Program-made: the position numbers and the translations under genes
From: Sanguinoderma infundibulare
Lineage: Eukaryota > Basidiomycota > Agaricomycetes > Polyporales > Polyporaceae
Assembly: GCA_032821775.1 (NCBI GenBank)
Contig: JAVLRN010000004.1
Location: 3,968,001-4,032,000 of the forward strand
Length of the DNA stretch: 64,000 nucleotides
Reading direction: 5' to 3'
Shown: positions 1-10,860 of the stretch, in pieces
Layout: every line of letters begins with the position of its first letter
Position numbering within the stretch: position 1 is the first letter of the stretch
Notes under the pieces: model-generated
Told to the model about the DNA's origin: nothing
Database searches by the model: none
Seen by the model: only the letters and a program-made list of their open reading frames with translations

Positions 1-189
1 TCTTGACGGATGTCCTGTGGTCACGCTGTACGACTCACCAAACGATTTTTGCCAGCTGTTTCGACTCCTCTATCCCTTGAGAACCAATCCAAAGTGAGCC
101 GGGCGACTTTATCCTCGCTCTTTGTTCTGACACGCGCGCTAGGTTCGACGGGCGAAAGGTCGACATCGCCTTCATCTCCGCCATCGTCC

Positions 190-640
190 GATCACAAATA
201 CGAGCTCAAGGGCTTGTACGAGCAAGCCATGAGCTACCTCACCACCTACTACACCACCGACTTCAACGCGTGGGCTGACGGCCGCAACGCCACCCACTGG
301 CGGCCCGCGCCCATCCAGGCCATCGGAGCCATCAACATCGCCCTCATCGACACCACCTCCATCCTCCCCGCCGCATTCTACGTCTGCGCTACGCTCGGCC
401 CGGATATCGCCGCAGGCTTCACGCACGAGGACGGCTCGCGCCCGAGGACCTCCGCCTGTGCCTCGCGGCAGAGAACACGCACACCGCCTTCACGCTATTC
501 CGCACCGCGCGCACGCAGCAGCACTGCTCGAACACGTCCGGGCACGCGTACTGCGCCGAGGTGCGGCGCAGGATCCTCGAGCATGCGGGCATGTCGAACT
601 TGGCGCCGCACCCCAGTCGCGTTCGGAGCGCGCCCTCAAC
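190..640 (+). pseudogene. BTB/POZ-type protein, 3' fragment with frameshift
   Basis: The translation from about 190 reads KYELKGLYEQAMSYLTTYY, then THWRPAPIQAIGAINIA and ILPAAFYVCATLGPD. This is the region downstream of the BTB fold in basidiomycete BTB/POZ proteins. The frame is lost at about 431-434, after GFTHEDG. It resumes one frame over at 435 with LAPEDLRLCLAAENTH, then HAYCAEVRRRILEHAG, and fades by about 640. The N-terminal BTB fold is not in the window, so the piece is truncated upstream as well as frameshifted. The frameshift is read directly; the family assignment is from recognition of the conserved C-terminal block. A sequencing error at 431-434 cannot be excluded, but the missing 5' half would still leave it a relic. 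Confidence 0.65.
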
Positions 641-1488
641 AGCCAGGTCGAGATCGCGGACAGTCTCTCCCCACGGCCCGGCTCATGAACCCATCGTACT
701 CGTACGTGCCGATGCCGCAGTCGCGTACGCTGTGCAAGGGGGTGTCGGAACCACTTGCAGGCGCGCGACCGCGAGGTGCGAAGGCAGGTATGGCGCATGT
801 TGCCCGGGTTTGCCGGGCTCGCGATCGACAACTGGGACTCGGCTTGATGATCGTGAGTTCCTGATCGCGTTTGTTCCTGGAACAGTTCTCATTTTCGGCC
901 GGCCTGTCTGACCCGTGCTCGCGATTCCTTTCGGAATCCATGAGAACGCCTGTGGATCGGGAAGGGATATTGGGCGCTCATGTCGTCTCCGGCGCGCATC
1001 ACGCTCGTATGAAGGACGATTCCCACTCCTCGCTGTGCCGCATGCCGACCTGCGAGTCAGCCGTCCTACGCCCACCGACAGGCCCTTTTCCTTCGCAGCG
1101 CGTAAGAGAATCTGCCAATGTCCTGACCTCGACTCGTCGCAGGAACCTGAGCTGGGTTGGCAAGGCTAGCCGGAGGATAGCATCCCGAGTGATACGTGAT
1201 ATATACCTCGCACCGGCCAATTCCCATTCCCGTATGTCCCCTCCTCTGACTGAATCGCCATTCCTATTCTTGCCCATGGTCTTGCTCCATCTTATAGGTT
1301 TACTGGTGGACGACTCGTTACGATAAATAAGCACAACGCTTCAACGAAAGTCCGGAATTGTCAAGGACTCCACCAGTGGCAACCCTCCAGCCAGGGTTCG
1401 TTCTCGAATACCCAACCAACCGACAGGTCTTCCGCATAGCAAGCAAAATCACGGGTCATCGCGAACCCGGGCGGGGGGTCTGGATCCC
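641..1488. other. Intergenic, nothing recognised
   Basis: Short frames on both strands show no conserved motif or splice pattern. The stretch separates the BTB relic from the 3' end of the seven-transmembrane gene and probably holds that gene's 3' untranslated region. Confidence 0.5.
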
Positions 1489-3066
1489 TCACCTGTTCGC
1501 GACAGTCTTCACGGTAAAGGGGTCGCGGTCGAGCATGCCGTACTCGCACGACGCGTCGCTGAGCGAGTGGTCATAGTGGCGAAGCGTCGTCGTCGTCGTC
1601 TCGATCGTGACCACCTCGTGCTGGTGCTGCGCCCTCGCCCGCAGGCTGCTGTCGAACTCGGACCGGCCGAGGGCGACGAGGACGATGATGAGCGTGGGGT
1701 AGATCGCCTGTCGAATGGGGATGTACATCAACACATACCCCGGGACAGCGACGGGGAGGGGAAAAGACTAAGTGGGAGGAGGCGTGACGCACAATGGTGG
1801 GAACGAGGCCGCCGCCGATGAAGACGAGAAAGTGGTCGTAGAATGAGGTGGTTTTGACGCTCAGGCTGGTGTAGACTCCTGCCATCGACTGCCAGACGAG
1901 GACAAAGACCTGACGACGACACAAGCTCGTTCAGCTACTGGAGGCCAGACGGAGAGCGGGGACTGTGAGTGTCATTGCAGGCACATACCAGGATAATGCA
2001 ATAGATGACACCGGATTCGACCAAGAGGGAAAGGACTTTCTCGACGCGAGTGCCTGACGAGCCGATCACCACATATTTCTTCAAGATGTGGCGGTGTTTC
2101 CTTCAATTCAATGGGACGTGAATAGTTCGTCCCGGATCCTCCTCGTGAAAAAACACAATGTCTGGACGGGGACGTACCAGAGCTTATACCCGACTAGCGA
2201 GGTCGCGACCACGTTCGTCACGAGCGAGAGGGAGGTCGCCGCGATACCGTAACGCACCCCATAGTACGTCAACCAATTGGCTGGAGTCCACGAACGGGGG
2301 ATGTAGCACTGTTGTGAGGTGGTGACGCCGCCCAATGCTGGAAGGCAACAATAAGTAAGCGGAGGCATTACCGAGCGCTGAACTTGGCGAGGACACGGAC
2401 CGGCAGTTGCCATAAGGAGAGCGACGCAGAACAGCCGGACGGGCCAGTTAGCTCTCCACAACACGCATGCGCGCCACCAAACGATTGCGTCGGCAAGGAG
2501 GACCTATGTGAAGATGAACACTCGCAGTCCAGACTTTACGGCTGCGGAATGACACTTACGTTGATCGTGAGCGCGACCATCCGCCCACAGGCTGTGACGA
2601 GATAGTAGTGTCGTACGTAACCTATGTGCGCCATTATCTCTAACGGGGTCGAAAAGGCCGCGATGGCGTCGAGAAGTAAGGTGGCTTGCCCGCCGAGAAT
2701 GTTCGTTACGCAATGAACAGTGGTGGAAGCGAAAAGGATGAGTAGCACGACCGCTAGAACCGTGTTGACTTTGGTCGGAGGCCAATTGCAGCTGGACGAA
2801 TGATCGTCAGTCCCACGGCAGTAGAGAGTGCGGAAAAAACGAACAGAAGAACATAAAATGCTACGATGGCGAGGACGACGAATACTCCTGTGCAGGCGAA
2901 TGGGTCGCTATAGCCAAGAGCAATGCGAGAACAAGCCAAGGGGCGTACCGTACAGAACCGACCCGAGCGCCATCTCCGCGACAACAAGCCGGATGTTGTA
3001 CGTTGCCGTGTCCCATGCATCGTCGCGTTTGAGGAGTGCTCGCTCGTTAAAGGCGTCCGTGAACAT
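1489..3066 (-). CDS. Basidiomycete seven-transmembrane protein, intact, 8 exons
   Basis: Exons on the minus strand are 2949-3066, 2845-2887, 2560-2791, 2401-2503, 2178-2337, 1989-2100, 1793-1909 and 1489-1707. All junctions keep frame and give about 367 residues. The start MFTDAFNERALL is followed by hydrophobic segments VFVVLAIVAFYVLL, TVLAVVLLILFASTTVH, LADAIVWWRACVLW (loop WRxxxLW), SLSLVTNVVATSLVGYKLW and KVLSLLVESGVIYCIIL. It ends with the family signature AIYPTLIIVLVALGRS and a polar tail. This is the large, uncharacterised fungal membrane-protein family with receptor-like topology; ligand and role are unknown. The last intron (1708-1792, 85 nt) is the least certain. It lies head to head with hydrolase A, sharing about 790 bp of upstream DNA. 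A decayed copy lies at 25.0-25.9 kb. Confidence 0.8.
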
Positions 3067-3816
3067 GTGCGTCGGCTGAGGAGTGAGGGGCGGAGGCAAC
3101 AGGTGTCGCTGAGGATACTTGAAGCAGCGCTGACCTGCATTACTTTTTGTGGCAGCGCGCAGCTCCAGCTCTCGATCCAGATAAAACGACCCCTGTTGGC
3201 CAGAGGCCCTAATGACAGGGGCAGAGTACCCGTCCTCCTGAACCAGGCGCACACTGACAGCGGCGCCAAGAGTCCGTTCGTGGCCACAATTTTGTTCGAC
3301 CACAAATGTTTAGGCACCTGTTCGGCACACATCAGACATGAATATGGTATGATATAAGAGTAACGGCACGAACCGTCCGCGAGCGAAGGAATACCTTTCG
3401 TGCGCGCCGCGGCCACTGACCGGGAACGGAAAACATGGGTTTATTTGGCTGTGTTTGTGGCACGACGATCAGTGCCGACTTGGCGATTGCCGACGCCGAC
3501 TCCTCTGTCCAGGCTTGTCACCAGTGCATCTCTGTTGAGCATGTTGAGCTTGATTCTGTATATTCATGTTGCTGACTGGCTATTGAGTACTCTGGTATCG
3601 TTGACCACCATCTCCGCCGTTAAACGCGCCTCCATGTCCAATACACGCGCGTCCATGTGGGTGTGGCGGGCCCGCCGTCACGCTTTTTTTTCTCCTCACA
3701 GACTGCACTGCCTACAGGAGCATCTGCGCTGTCAGGCGGAGTGACGCAGGCGGTATGCAGAAAGCTTGGTCGTATCGCCCAACTGCTCTACACACCAGCG
3801 CTATTTCGGGAAGACA
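3067..3816. other. Shared upstream region between divergent genes
   Basis: No gene supported. This is the bidirectional promoter interval between the seven-transmembrane gene (-) and hydrolase A (+). A 114-codon frame at 3400-3744 shows no family resemblance. Confidence 0.5.
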
Positions 3817-3822
3817 TATAAG
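3817..3822 (+). promoter_or_regulatory. TATA-like box of hydrolase A
   Basis: TATAAG lies 38 bp upstream of the chosen ATG. Hydrolases B and E have TATATAA at 48 and 54 bp upstream, so a TATA box close to the ATG recurs in the family. Confidence 0.45.
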
Positions 3823-3854
3823 TATCCCCTCTCGAGAAGTTGCGATATCGCAAT

Positions 3855-6250
3855 ATGGGGTGCAGGCTTCTCACCCTGTTCATCATTGCAGCCGCAATTT
3901 CCGCACCAAGCGCAGCGTTGGGTGTACGCGGAAACCAACCTGTGAGTGTCGGTTCTTGTCCAAGTTACGTTCAGCACTGACTGTCTGTGCTCCAGAACAC
4001 AACATTGGAATGGGGCCCCTGTGACCCCACAGTCATCACGAACCCCGCGCTCTCCTGCGCGTTCCTCGAGATCCCGCTCGATTATGTCGATCCGTCGGCG
4101 GGGATGGGGCGACTCGCCCTCGTCAAGGCGAATGCTACCGGGGAGCGCCGCGGCACGGTGTTCTTCAACCCAGGCAGGTCTTCTGAATTTCTCTCTCCGA
4201 TTTGGTTGAACTATAGCCCTCTTTGCAGGAGGACCGGGCATCTCCGGCCTCGAATCCTTGAACGATCTAGAAGTAACCGACGCGCTGCTCGTTCTCACCG
4301 CCGGGCTCTACGACGTCGTCTCTTGGGACCCGCGCGGGATCGGGACGCTCACTACGTGCGCTCGTCTCGCCCACTCACATCTTACGTTTCTGACCGATCG
4401 AGTGGATGACAGCCCTGGGGAGATGCACTGTTTCGACAGCGTCGACGAATACAAGGCTTTTTTCAACGGGACGATCGAGCTCTCGGGCATCGACTACACC
4501 GGCTCGTTCACGGACCCGAAGGATATACAGCGGCTGCTTTCCCAGGCCCCGGCTATGCAGGACAAGTACGAGGAGGTCGGGCAGCGATGCCTCAACCACC
4601 CGAGCGGGCGGTTCCTCAAGTACGTCGGCACGGCGATGGCAGTGCGCGATATGGTCTTGATGGCGGACGTGCTCGACGGACCTGGCGCGCCCGTGAACTA
4701 CATCGGGCTTTCTTACGGCACGTACTTGGGTGCTTTGTTTGTGAACAGTAAGTGTGTTCTGCGGAGGCTCGGAGCGGTGCGTTGACGAATGCGTTTGCAT
4801 CGTAGTGTTCCCTGAGGTACGCGGTCCTTTTGCAAACTGTGTCTGCTGATGCTCATGGATAGCGAAGCGCGTAGGAAAGGTCCTCCTTAACGGAGTGATC
4901 GACCCTGTGCTATATGCGACCGAAGAGTTGCCGCTCGTGCGTCTCCTCCTGCTTTCAATGGTCAGCGATCGGCGGATGACGACGTGAATTTCAGGAGTGG
5001 CATCACCAGCTCACTTTCACGGACACCGTCTACAAGGCCTTCGTAGTGGGGTGCGCCCTGGCAGGGCCGCAGGGATGTACGATCGCATCTGCGGGACAAA
5101 CTCCGGAGGACGTGCACAAGACCATCCTCGCGGTGTTGCAGGCTGCGTACGACGCTAATACGAAGACTGCCAACGCGACAGTATCGATCACGTCCGACCA
5201 GATTCGCGGTCCGTGTGTTCGCTCCCTCTGCCCACGGACAAAATATTAACGTGGCCATCGCGACATAGCGGAGCTGCTCAGCGTCCTATACCTACCATTT
5301 ACCTGGGCATCGTTTGCGAACGAGGTGTGGCCGCAGATTGCGAAGAACGTGTCTACGGAGTCTGGACAGCGCCTGGCGCGGAGAACCCCAAAGTGCGCTT
5401 CCATTCTCATCCAGGATACTCACGTCTGACATGGGTGATGCTGCTGCTGCTCAAGTCTTCGAAAGCGTGCGGAGAACTATACAGTCGGGGGGTACTACAC
5501 GCCCACCGCCATATTGTGCGCAGATAGCGTTGATTCGAGGGGCACGAACATGTCTACCGTCTTCGAGGCCCTCATCGCCCGGGCTCAGAACGTGACTCAC
5601 ATGTGTGAGTACTTACTTGTCCCCGCACCTTTCCCTCGCCTTGCACGTTCTGATGGCATTGAGCGTGTCCAGTCGGCGCTCTTTGGCCGGAGAGCTTCGA
5701 CTACTGCCCGTCTTGGCCCGTGCGAGCGGTGGAGCGGTACCAAGGCCCGTTCAACAAGACGCTCGCGAACAAGATTATGCTCATCGGAAACACGGTGAGC
5801 GGTTGCCTTCGTTTATCTTTCTTCCGGTACTGAGGCGAGTCTCACCGTTCAGTACGACCCAATAACGCCATTCACGGGCGCCGAAGCACTCGCAGCTCTA
5901 CTTGGGGACTCTGCGTCCCTTATCCGGCTGAACGCTTTCGGGGTATGTGACTTTAACATCCTCCGGCCGTCGATCTGATGATTGCGCTGACATACATTTG
6001 CAACCACAGCACACCAGCATTGCGGAGCCCTCGAGGTGCATCGCGGCGCTCGTTCAGGAATACTTTGCAAACGGGACGGTGAGTTGATGGTGCGTTTCGC
6101 TGGGCGTGTGCCAGATGAACTGAATGCCGTCGAACACAGCTGCCTAATGGGAATGGGGCGACTGTGTGCGAGGTCGACGACGACTTTCAGCCATTCCGCG
6201 GTGTGAACACCGCCGCGATCCTGGCGAACCTTTCGAGTTTCGAGCTCTGA
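3855..6250 (+). CDS. Secreted alpha/beta hydrolase A (tripeptidyl-aminopeptidase-like)
   Basis: Start MGCRLLTLFIIAAAIS is signal-peptide-like. The multi-exon frame then reads TLEWGPCDPTVITNPALSC, VPLDY-type EIPLDYVDPSAG, RRGTVFFNPG plus GPGISGLESL (oxyanion region), DVVSWDPRGIG, FFNGTIELSGIDYTGSF, LDGPGAPVNY and the nucleophile elbow GLSYG (Ser codon 4711-4713). The C-terminal TAP-like part gives NTYDPITP (Asp) and FGHTSIAEP (His), then LANLSSFEL-stop. The Ser-Asp-His triad is therefore visible. The family (peptidase S33/TAP-like) removes short peptides from protein N termini outside the cell; substrate is not known here. I could close every exon junction in frame. The intron after NPG appears to use a GC donor at 4172. 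Neighbour: divergent seven-transmembrane gene. Roughly 500 residues. Confidence 0.85.
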
Positions 6251-6592
6251 AGGCATCGAGCCTCCGAGAGGGTTCATGGCGAACCATTACTCTACTTTGT
6301 CAATGTTATTCAAGTTGACGGCGCGCCGAATTGGACAGACCTGCAGAGGTACTGCGATTGGTTCCGGAGTGCCGATCCACGACGACACACGTCTCGTCCG
6401 TACGCTGTCAGCCTCTACAGCTGATCTATTTTGAAAACCGGACGACGCTCGCTATCCTGCGCCCGTGCTAAGCTCGTAACCTGTCGTTTCCTTCGGTGCC
6501 CACTGCCTGTTGAGGAGCATACATACTTCCGGGCTATAGTGGAAGTCGAAGTGTGTGGCCGGGACGCGACTCACTATTTCCGCTCGATCGCG
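6251..6592. other. Intergenic, nothing recognised
   Basis: Downstream flank of hydrolase A. I see no conserved coding block. Confidence 0.5.
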
Positions 6593-6703
6593 GGGAAAAC
6601 GCTAATCCCCGTTATACTCGTAGCGTGTCATTCCCCTTGGTCAATTTGCCATGATGCAAATGACAACGCCCTTGCAACGCTCAGATGCAAAATGACCTGC
6701 CGA
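6593..6703. repeat. Non-coding repeat, copy 1 of 2
   Basis: About 110 bp closely matching 26125-26233 in the same orientation. Shared words include CTAATCCCCGTTATACTCGT and GATGCAAATGACAACGCCCT. It lies downstream of hydrolase A here. At the second site it lies directly beyond the 5' end of the decayed seven-transmembrane copy. No coding potential is visible. Confidence 0.7.
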
Positions 6704-6734
6704 AATTACAGGCCTGAAAGATGACAGGGCTATG

Positions 6735-6945
6735 TTAAGCGCGATGCCGGCGCGGGGAGGCGGACGGACGTGGCGAGGAAGCCGACACCGCGGGGGTTCC
6801 AGTCGATCATGCCATGGAGTCCGCCGAGCCGTGCGAGAAGCACCTCGCTCGTCGCGTACAGAGGCTTGCGGAGGGGTCTTTCGGTCAATTGGTGTTCAAA
6901 GAAGATGCCCGTCGATTACCTGGCGCCGCCGACCTCCGATTGTGT
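6735..6945 (-). pseudogene. Hydrolase relic V (Trp-Asp-Pro-Arg-Gly block)
   Basis: On the minus strand, about 100 bp align base for base with the exon of hydrolases C and D that encodes SATSALLLAQTGGVYDIV, then SWDPRGVGSL. Here the last part reads DWNPRGVGFLAT, followed by the same donor-like GTCCGTCC. The frame is broken upstream and no other exon is recognisable. It is an isolated exon-sized fossil lying tail-to-tail with hydrolase A. Confidence 0.6.
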
Positions 6946-6949
6946 ATAG

Positions 6950-8126
6950 TGAGGTTCTAAAAACGCGCGAGCGTTGGGATATGTAGCGCACAAGCAGGAT
7001 TTATCATAGCAGTGTCCGAATACGAGCGGAACGTCAAGGTACGCACACGCGTTTGCGTGCAGTGCAGGCTCCGTGCGGTGTTCATATCCGCGCGACATGA
7101 ACAGCTGACCCTTCTTCCGTGTCGTGAACCGGATCAGCACATAAGAGCTGACCACAGGGTCCAGGCAGGTGGAGCTCGAAGAGATGTATCCGAGGACCAA
7201 ACATTCTGGACTTGCAACAGGGCGTCTTCGCTCGGCTCCCACTTCATTGATCCTGAGCGTTCCGTGATTGAAGTAGACGGCGAGGATCCCCGGACAAACT
7301 GTGGCACCAGGTTGAGGCCCATAAGGGGAGGCGTCTTGACCGTATACCACTTCTTGGCGCCCCGGACGGCAAGAGGGTGAGCTGCTGGGCAAAGGTGGTG
7401 TTCGCGGAGGCGGGGGGGAATCTGGGGGCAGCGCCAGCAGGGGAGCTGTCAGCGGGAGCGACAGTGGACATGGAGGCCTATCAGGCAGTATGCCTCGTCC
7501 TCGACTCGTGTGGTCTGTCGCCTCGATGCCCAGGACATGCGGACGGAGATACAGAAGTGCGCTGGACTGAGCTTTGGAGTTAAGACCGCAGAGTCGATTC
7601 CGGTAACGGCGCCGACTAGGTCCGCGAGTTGGGCTCTGTTCCCTAACTCGCGCCAGTCGGTAGATAGAAAAATGAGGATGGCGGGGGTGATGAGTTCCTG
7701 GAGCGTCCACCCTCGTGTGTGCCAACGACTCTTCCGGAACGCGGAGTCGGGCGCGTCAAGCACGCAGTCACTAGGGACGTCGGCGAGGTAGGCGTAGCAG
7801 ATCTCCGCTTGCGTGTACCACTGGAACATGGAGCTGATCACCTCGGAGAGCTCGCTGCTGCTCGTCTTGTCGATACAGCATGAGTCTATCCAGACCCACC
7901 GGTATCCATCCCTCTCCGCGAGCCTGCAGCACTCCCGGATCTTCTCACAGACGCAGTCCCGAGGGTTTCTACCATCGCGTTTGCATTCGTCGGCGATCGC
8001 CTTGACCTCTTGGAAAGACTGCTCGTGCCCGACCCAGGTGTGGGAGAGGATAGCATAGCCGCCGTCGATGGCGTCAGCGCTGGAGAAATAGTGTAGTTCA
8101 GCACGGTCGGTGCTGAGCAGCCACAT
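6950..8126 (-). pseudogene. HET-1: HET-domain gene with large internal deletion
   Basis: The start MWLLSTDRAELHYFSSADA and the HET core (GGYAILSHTWVGHEQSF, GYRWVWIDSCCIDKTSSSEL, RWHTRGWTLQELITPA) are intact down to EDEAYCLIGL at about 7480. There the sequence jumps into the low-complexity C-terminal region that HET-2, HET-3 and HET-4 carry some 1.5 kb later (SANTTFAQQ). It continues out of frame to the family tail (SSYVLIRFTTR, YEHRTEPALHANACAYLD). The middle, including the whole conserved C-terminal domain, is missing. If expressed it would give a HET domain of about 225 residues with a short tail, ending at a stop at 7449. Confidence 0.75.
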
Positions 8127-8391
8127 AGCGCCGCATACTGTTCAGCAGAGGGTAAATAATTGGGAGCCGACGCGAGAGAGGGCAACGTACTGCTCGATGT
8201 ACAGGATGATGCAGCCGAATGCGAGGACGATTGGCGGGAAAGATCAAAACAGCGGAGAGGAGGGCGTTGGCATCGACGGAGTGAACTGGGCTCAAGCGGA
8301 GGCAACTGGGGGTGCTTCGGTGCTCGGCGTAGAGACCTGCGCTGTTTTACAAGACTTCAGTGTACAGGTGACGCGCCATACGCTCTACGGT

Positions 8392-8415
8392 GCTCACCGC
8401 ATGTGTCTGAGAAGT
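8392..8415 (-). promoter_or_regulatory. Conserved block upstream of HET-1
   Basis: A 24-bp block containing GCTCACCGCATGTGTCTGAG lies about 266 bp upstream of the HET-1 ATG. The same block is about 250-260 bp upstream of HET-2 (16979-17002) and HET-4 (30484-30507). A shortened form lies near 24459 upstream of HET-3. It could be a promoter or 5' UTR element, or simply retained duplicated flank. Confidence 0.4.
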
Positions 8416-9454
8416 ATTATTTAAAGTTTCTGTGCAGCGTTGGGGCCGTGCTAGCGTGACGCTGGTTTGGAAGAGCAAGCACGAGTCAGCGACCGGAGGT
8501 CCAAATGAACGCGCCGAGCCTGTAACCGCAAGGAGCACCCGTTAAACCACATCAATTTCTCCAAAGTCCGCGGAACCCCTACCTCTTCCGACTTACTTAA
8601 ATCCATAGGTCGAACGAACTTGGCGTGTTGAAGACATCAAGGGGGCATCGTGGGGCAAAAAATCTGTTCCCACGTCAGAATTGACAACAGCACAACGTGC
8701 GCATGTCTCCGCACCTTTATCGGAACACAGATCAGACACACGCACAGGAGCCATCCGGTGGACGATGGCGGCCTTATGAGGGCCGGGACATGGACAGTTG
8801 TCTGGACTCGAACACTTCTGCGAAGCGATCCCGCTTGTGCAGTCCCTCTTCAGGCAAGGGCTGATCAAAGCCCTGGAATTGAGCGCATTTCAGCGCTCGT
8901 CTCAATAGTGGTTCTGAATGGACACGAAATGTGGTATCATGGACTCACAAGCTCCGTTATCCCTTGTCCTTCGGTGAAGTCAGCACCGTGACGAAACTGC
9001 GACCCGCACGTCCACCCTGCAAGCACCATGTCCTAATCAGCCTCCGTCAGAGCCAGGTAATGTTTCTATCTTGAATGTGCCCGTTATGTGATCCTGGTAG
9101 CGGAGGAAGGAGTGCGTCCAGCTTGCCGCGTCTACAAAACGTTCATCCGGCTTACTAAGCCAATGCATCACGGAGTTCGAATCCCCGTCGTCCGAGTCGT
9201 TTCTCTGCCTGTCCTCGCTCTCTCACTGGCATTTCTCAAGTACTTCCTCTCTTATTGCTTATCTCGGCGTTTCCGTAGCTTGTATTGCACAGTATTCCGT
9301 GCTTCTGACAATACGTCATTATATGATCCACGCATTGCCTGAGGTGACCCTCCCATACTTACCAGCCCAACCTACCCGCATACTACTACATAGTACGCAG
9401 ATACTTTGCCAACTACTCCGTCACAGGCCCTCAGTCTTGAATGTGTACGTAGAC
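8416..9454. other. Intergenic with a diverged repeat
   Basis: No gene supported. About 8932-9185 resembles 12868-13145 in the same orientation. Shared words include ATCATGGACTCACRAG, CCTAATCAGCCTC and CCGGCTTACTAAGC. The rest shows nothing recognisable. Confidence 0.5.
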
Positions 9455-10860
9455 CTAGGCGACAGCGATCGCGCGCGCCTGCTCGGTCTTGGTCTCGGCG
9501 GCGGCCTCCTCGATCCGTCGCTTCTCCTCTTCGAGCATCCTGGCGTAGATCGCGATCCGCGCAGGGACCGTCCCCCGCCGCGCCGCGGTCGGCACGAACG
9601 CGAGGCGGTCGACACCGAGTGCCCTCAGCGTCTTGCACTCGACGAGCGAGTACGCGTCGCCGTCCGCGCGCGAGAAGCAGAACGGCGCCCGGAGCTCGAC
9701 GCGCGGGTTCGTGATCACCCGCGGCACCCGGAGGTGGTTCATTCCCGCCGAGTGCGGCATGAGCGGGTGGAGGAGGACGACGTCGCCCGCGTTGGCGGTG
9801 AGCTCGACGAACTGCGAGCAGTGCGCCCGGACAAGGTCGGGGACGGAGAAGTAGGCGGGGTCAGCGGCCGGGTCGGGGTACTTGGCTTCGTTGTCGGATG
9901 GGACGAACCCCTGGCCGACGGGGAGGACGCCCTCGGGGTGCGCGGCGAGGTAGCGGGCGACGGCGTCGATGCCGTCGGGCGCGATGTACGTCGCGCCGCC
10001 CGCGTGGGCGATGTCCGAGAAGACAGGGATGACGAGCAGGGCCTGCTCAGGCGAGTCAAGGAAGTGCACGAAAAAGTCGCCGTCGATGTGCCAGTTGTCG
10101 AGCTCCGCGGGCGGGAGCGGGTTGGGGTCGGCGGCGAGGGCGGGCGTACCGAGGTTGACGATGAACGAGTCGCCCCAGGCGGAGGAGTCGGCGTCAATGC
10201 GGTCTTCGCCGCCAAGAAGCTCGGACATGATGCCCCAGACCTGCGAAGGCGCGCGATGTACGGTGGCCCAGGCGCAATGGGGTGGGTGCGCAGACGGTGG
10301 GCGGCGGTAGGTGGATATGGAAGGTATGGAAGTCAGCACTCGGCAATCTCTGACGCATGCACGAACAAAATATTGAACAAAGTGCAGGAGCAGAAAGTAG
10401 GTGCAGAATGGGATTAGTGGGCTCGAAAGTCGGAACTCGGGGTAGGAAACGAGTCGACCGTAGACGGATCCATGGAACTCACCCTGGGCGCGAACGTTGC
10501 GACAGGCTCCCTCTTGTGGGCCGGCATGTGTGTGCGCTCGCGGTCGACCGGCCACGTCGATTGGGCGTGCGGGTCGAACCCGAGGCGGATCCACAAGTCC
10601 TTGGTGAACTCGGCCGCCTTCGCCCTCGAGAAGGCCTCCTTCACGACGAGGTATCCGTTCTCCAGGAAGAAGTCGACCTCCTCGCCTGTCGGACAGCCGT
10701 GTTAATAGGCATGACGTTTTGGGGCCACGTTTCGTCGGCGGATGGAGAGAACGGAAGAGAGGGAGAGGTTTCGTCAGGATCGCAATCTGACACGCGCAGA
10801 TAAACACGCGAAGGTGCGATGGATCAACTCACGGGTTAGATGCTTGTACTCCTTGACCAT
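9455..10860 (-). CDS. Phytanoyl-CoA dioxygenase-like Fe(II)/2-oxoglutarate enzyme
   Basis: Three exons, 10833-10860, 10483-10685 and 9455-10240, join in frame to give 338 residues. The start MVKEYKHLTREEVDFFLENG and the next GYLVVKEAFSRAKAAEF are the typical N-terminal block of this family. The iron site reads NWHIDGDFFVHF (His-x-Asp), and the distal half reads LLHPLMPHSAGMN followed by R-V-I-T-N-P-R (second His, 2-oxoglutarate Arg). The C-terminus is charged and coiled-coil-like (LEEEKRRIEEAAAETK). Family members hydroxylate lipid acyl chains or small secondary metabolites; the substrate cannot be told. All motif residues are present and no lesion was seen. Long open frames on the opposite strand are shadows of this GC-rich coding exon. 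Confidence 0.85.

Noticed and set aside
3400..3744. A 114-codon frame with a hydrophobic middle between two divergent genes
   Set aside because: No paralogue, no family motif and no splice pattern. It overlaps what must be promoter DNA for both neighbours.
9160..9205. tRNA-like T-arm (GAGTTCGAATCCCCG)
   Set aside because: It resembles a B box, but I could not find a matching A box, anticodon arm or acceptor stem. One T-stem pair also fails.
9299..10417. A 372-codon plus-strand open frame rich in Arg, Asp and Val
   Set aside because: It lies exactly antisense to the conserved dioxygenase exon, whose GC-rich codons open all frames. It has no motif of its own.
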